A stretch of DNA of 64,000 nucleotides from Mesorhizobium comanense (GTDB lineage: Bacteria; Pseudomonadota; Alphaproteobacteria; Rhizobiales; Rhizobiaceae), in the NCBI RefSeq assembly GCF_005503535.1, contig NZ_SCNN01000016.1, forward strand, positions 86,321 to 150,320. Direction: 5' to 3'. Each line of letters begins with the position of its first letter. Position 1 is the first letter of the stretch. The translations under genes and the position numbers were made by a program. Below, in pieces: positions 63,678-64,000 of the stretch. The notes under the pieces were generated by a model, which saw nothing but the letters and a program-made list of their open reading frames with translations, made no database searches and was not told where the DNA came from.

Positions 63678-63720
63678 CTTATTGTGAGCCGAAGCATATG
63701 TACGGTAGGGTATAGCCTAA

Positions 63721-64000
63721 CGGACTAGGCCGATTGCTTTGAGCAGGTGACCTCGGGTTCTGCCGCAATGACATACCTCCTGAAGCCCATGGCCTTGTTT
63801 TTCCATGGTTCTAATCCATGCCCATGGCTCTATCTGGCATGCGCAGCTATGTGAGTTAGCAGATCACCATGTTCTAAATGGTAGCGTAGCCACAAAGCGC
63901 AGTGGACAGGCAGCATGGATTATTATTATGCAACAGCCTAGAATCTACCATGTTCGAACGAAGTGAGCATGGATCATACAATAATGTAAATATCATATAT
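63721..64000. other. Non-coding right edge of the window with CCATG repeats
   Basis: No open frame of note is present in this A/T-rich stretch. CCATGG occurs at 63,787, 63,803 and 63,822, with GCCCATGGC repeated at 63,785 and 63,820. ACCAT/ATGGT (63,866-63,882) forms a dyad, and ACCATGTTC appears twice (63,866 and near 63,947). The window ends in TAAATATCATATAT. No function is assigned. Confidence 0.4.

Larger units (their letters stand above)
63595..63720. promoter_or_regulatory. Possible res site or operator cluster of the serine recombinase
   Basis: Three repeat blocks (63,595-63,635; 63,644-63,677; and a third around 63,698-63,711 matching ATGTACGRTAGGGT at 63,613-63,626) stand directly over and upstream of the recombinase start. 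Tn3-family res sites have three inverted subsites beside the resolvase gene, so this could be the recombination site and promoter region at once. Confidence 0.5.

Overview
The window reads as a chromosomal segment of an alphaproteobacterium of the order Rhizobiales, most likely Mesorhizobium or a close relative. The evidence is high G+C coding sequence with strong third-position GC, an Omp10-type lipoprotein, a homospermidine synthase, a CpdR single-domain response regulator, Rhizobiales-type intergenic palindromes (RPE/RIME-like), and an sRNA and a heat-shock leader of kinds known from rhizobia. The genus is inferred from these traits, not from an alignment.

Layout. 1-15.8 kb: a truncated amidase with a LysR regulator; a metal block (DUF1007 protein plus NicO-type Ni/Co transporter, a sugar-acid dehydrogenase with a small membrane protein, and a CDF metal exporter); a GNAT acetyltransferase; a class I aminotransferase; a polar amino-acid ABC set (binding protein, permease) coupled to a metallo-hydrolase and divergent from a GcvA-like LysR; a YCII protein; an SDR; a TerB/DUF533 protein; tRNA hydroxylase TrhO; KDPG aldolase; and a small secreted His-rich protein. 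16-31.8 kb: a DUF882/M15 envelope protein, an NtrC-type sigma-54 activator, oligoendopeptidase F, a membrane-anchored helix-hairpin-helix protein, pabB/pabC with a DUF3445 heme-oxidase-like gene, homospermidine synthase, Omp10, a LysM-tailed 5'-nucleotidase and ferrochelatase. 31.9-41.4 kb: mostly envelope functions (FAD oxidoreductase, SPFH/NfeD pair, KdsD, an outer-membrane beta-barrel, GalU, a lytic transglycosylase, a DUF459 SGNH protein). 41.5-46 kb: a LysR-controlled small-molecule cluster (quinone reductase, 2-keto-4-pentenoate hydratase, Tat-exported solute-binding protein). 46-54 kb: gltD-gltB and a divergent threonine aldolase. 54-60 kb: a small heat-shock protein with a ROSE-like RNA thermometer, an alpha/beta hydrolase, a Cys-rich mini-protein, DUF1127 and AraC proteins, hisN, an intergenic sRNA, an N-formylglutamate amidohydrolase and cpdR.

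At 60,139 a tRNA-Val(GAC) is followed at once by a tyrosine integrase, and base and codon use turn visibly more A/T-rich to the end of the window. This is the left end of an integrated element carrying an XRE regulator, an unknown membrane-anchored protein and a serine recombinase with a cluster of dyads over and upstream of its start codon. The right end lies outside the window.

The features most worth following up are non-coding: the intergenic sRNA at about 58,431-58,517, the ROSE-like leader at 54,521-54,619, the dyad cluster at 63,595-63,720, a 17-bp palindrome beside the XRE gene, and a pair of overlapping tiny ORFs at 18,255-18,346. I found no CRISPR array, no insertion sequence and no clear antiviral defence locus.
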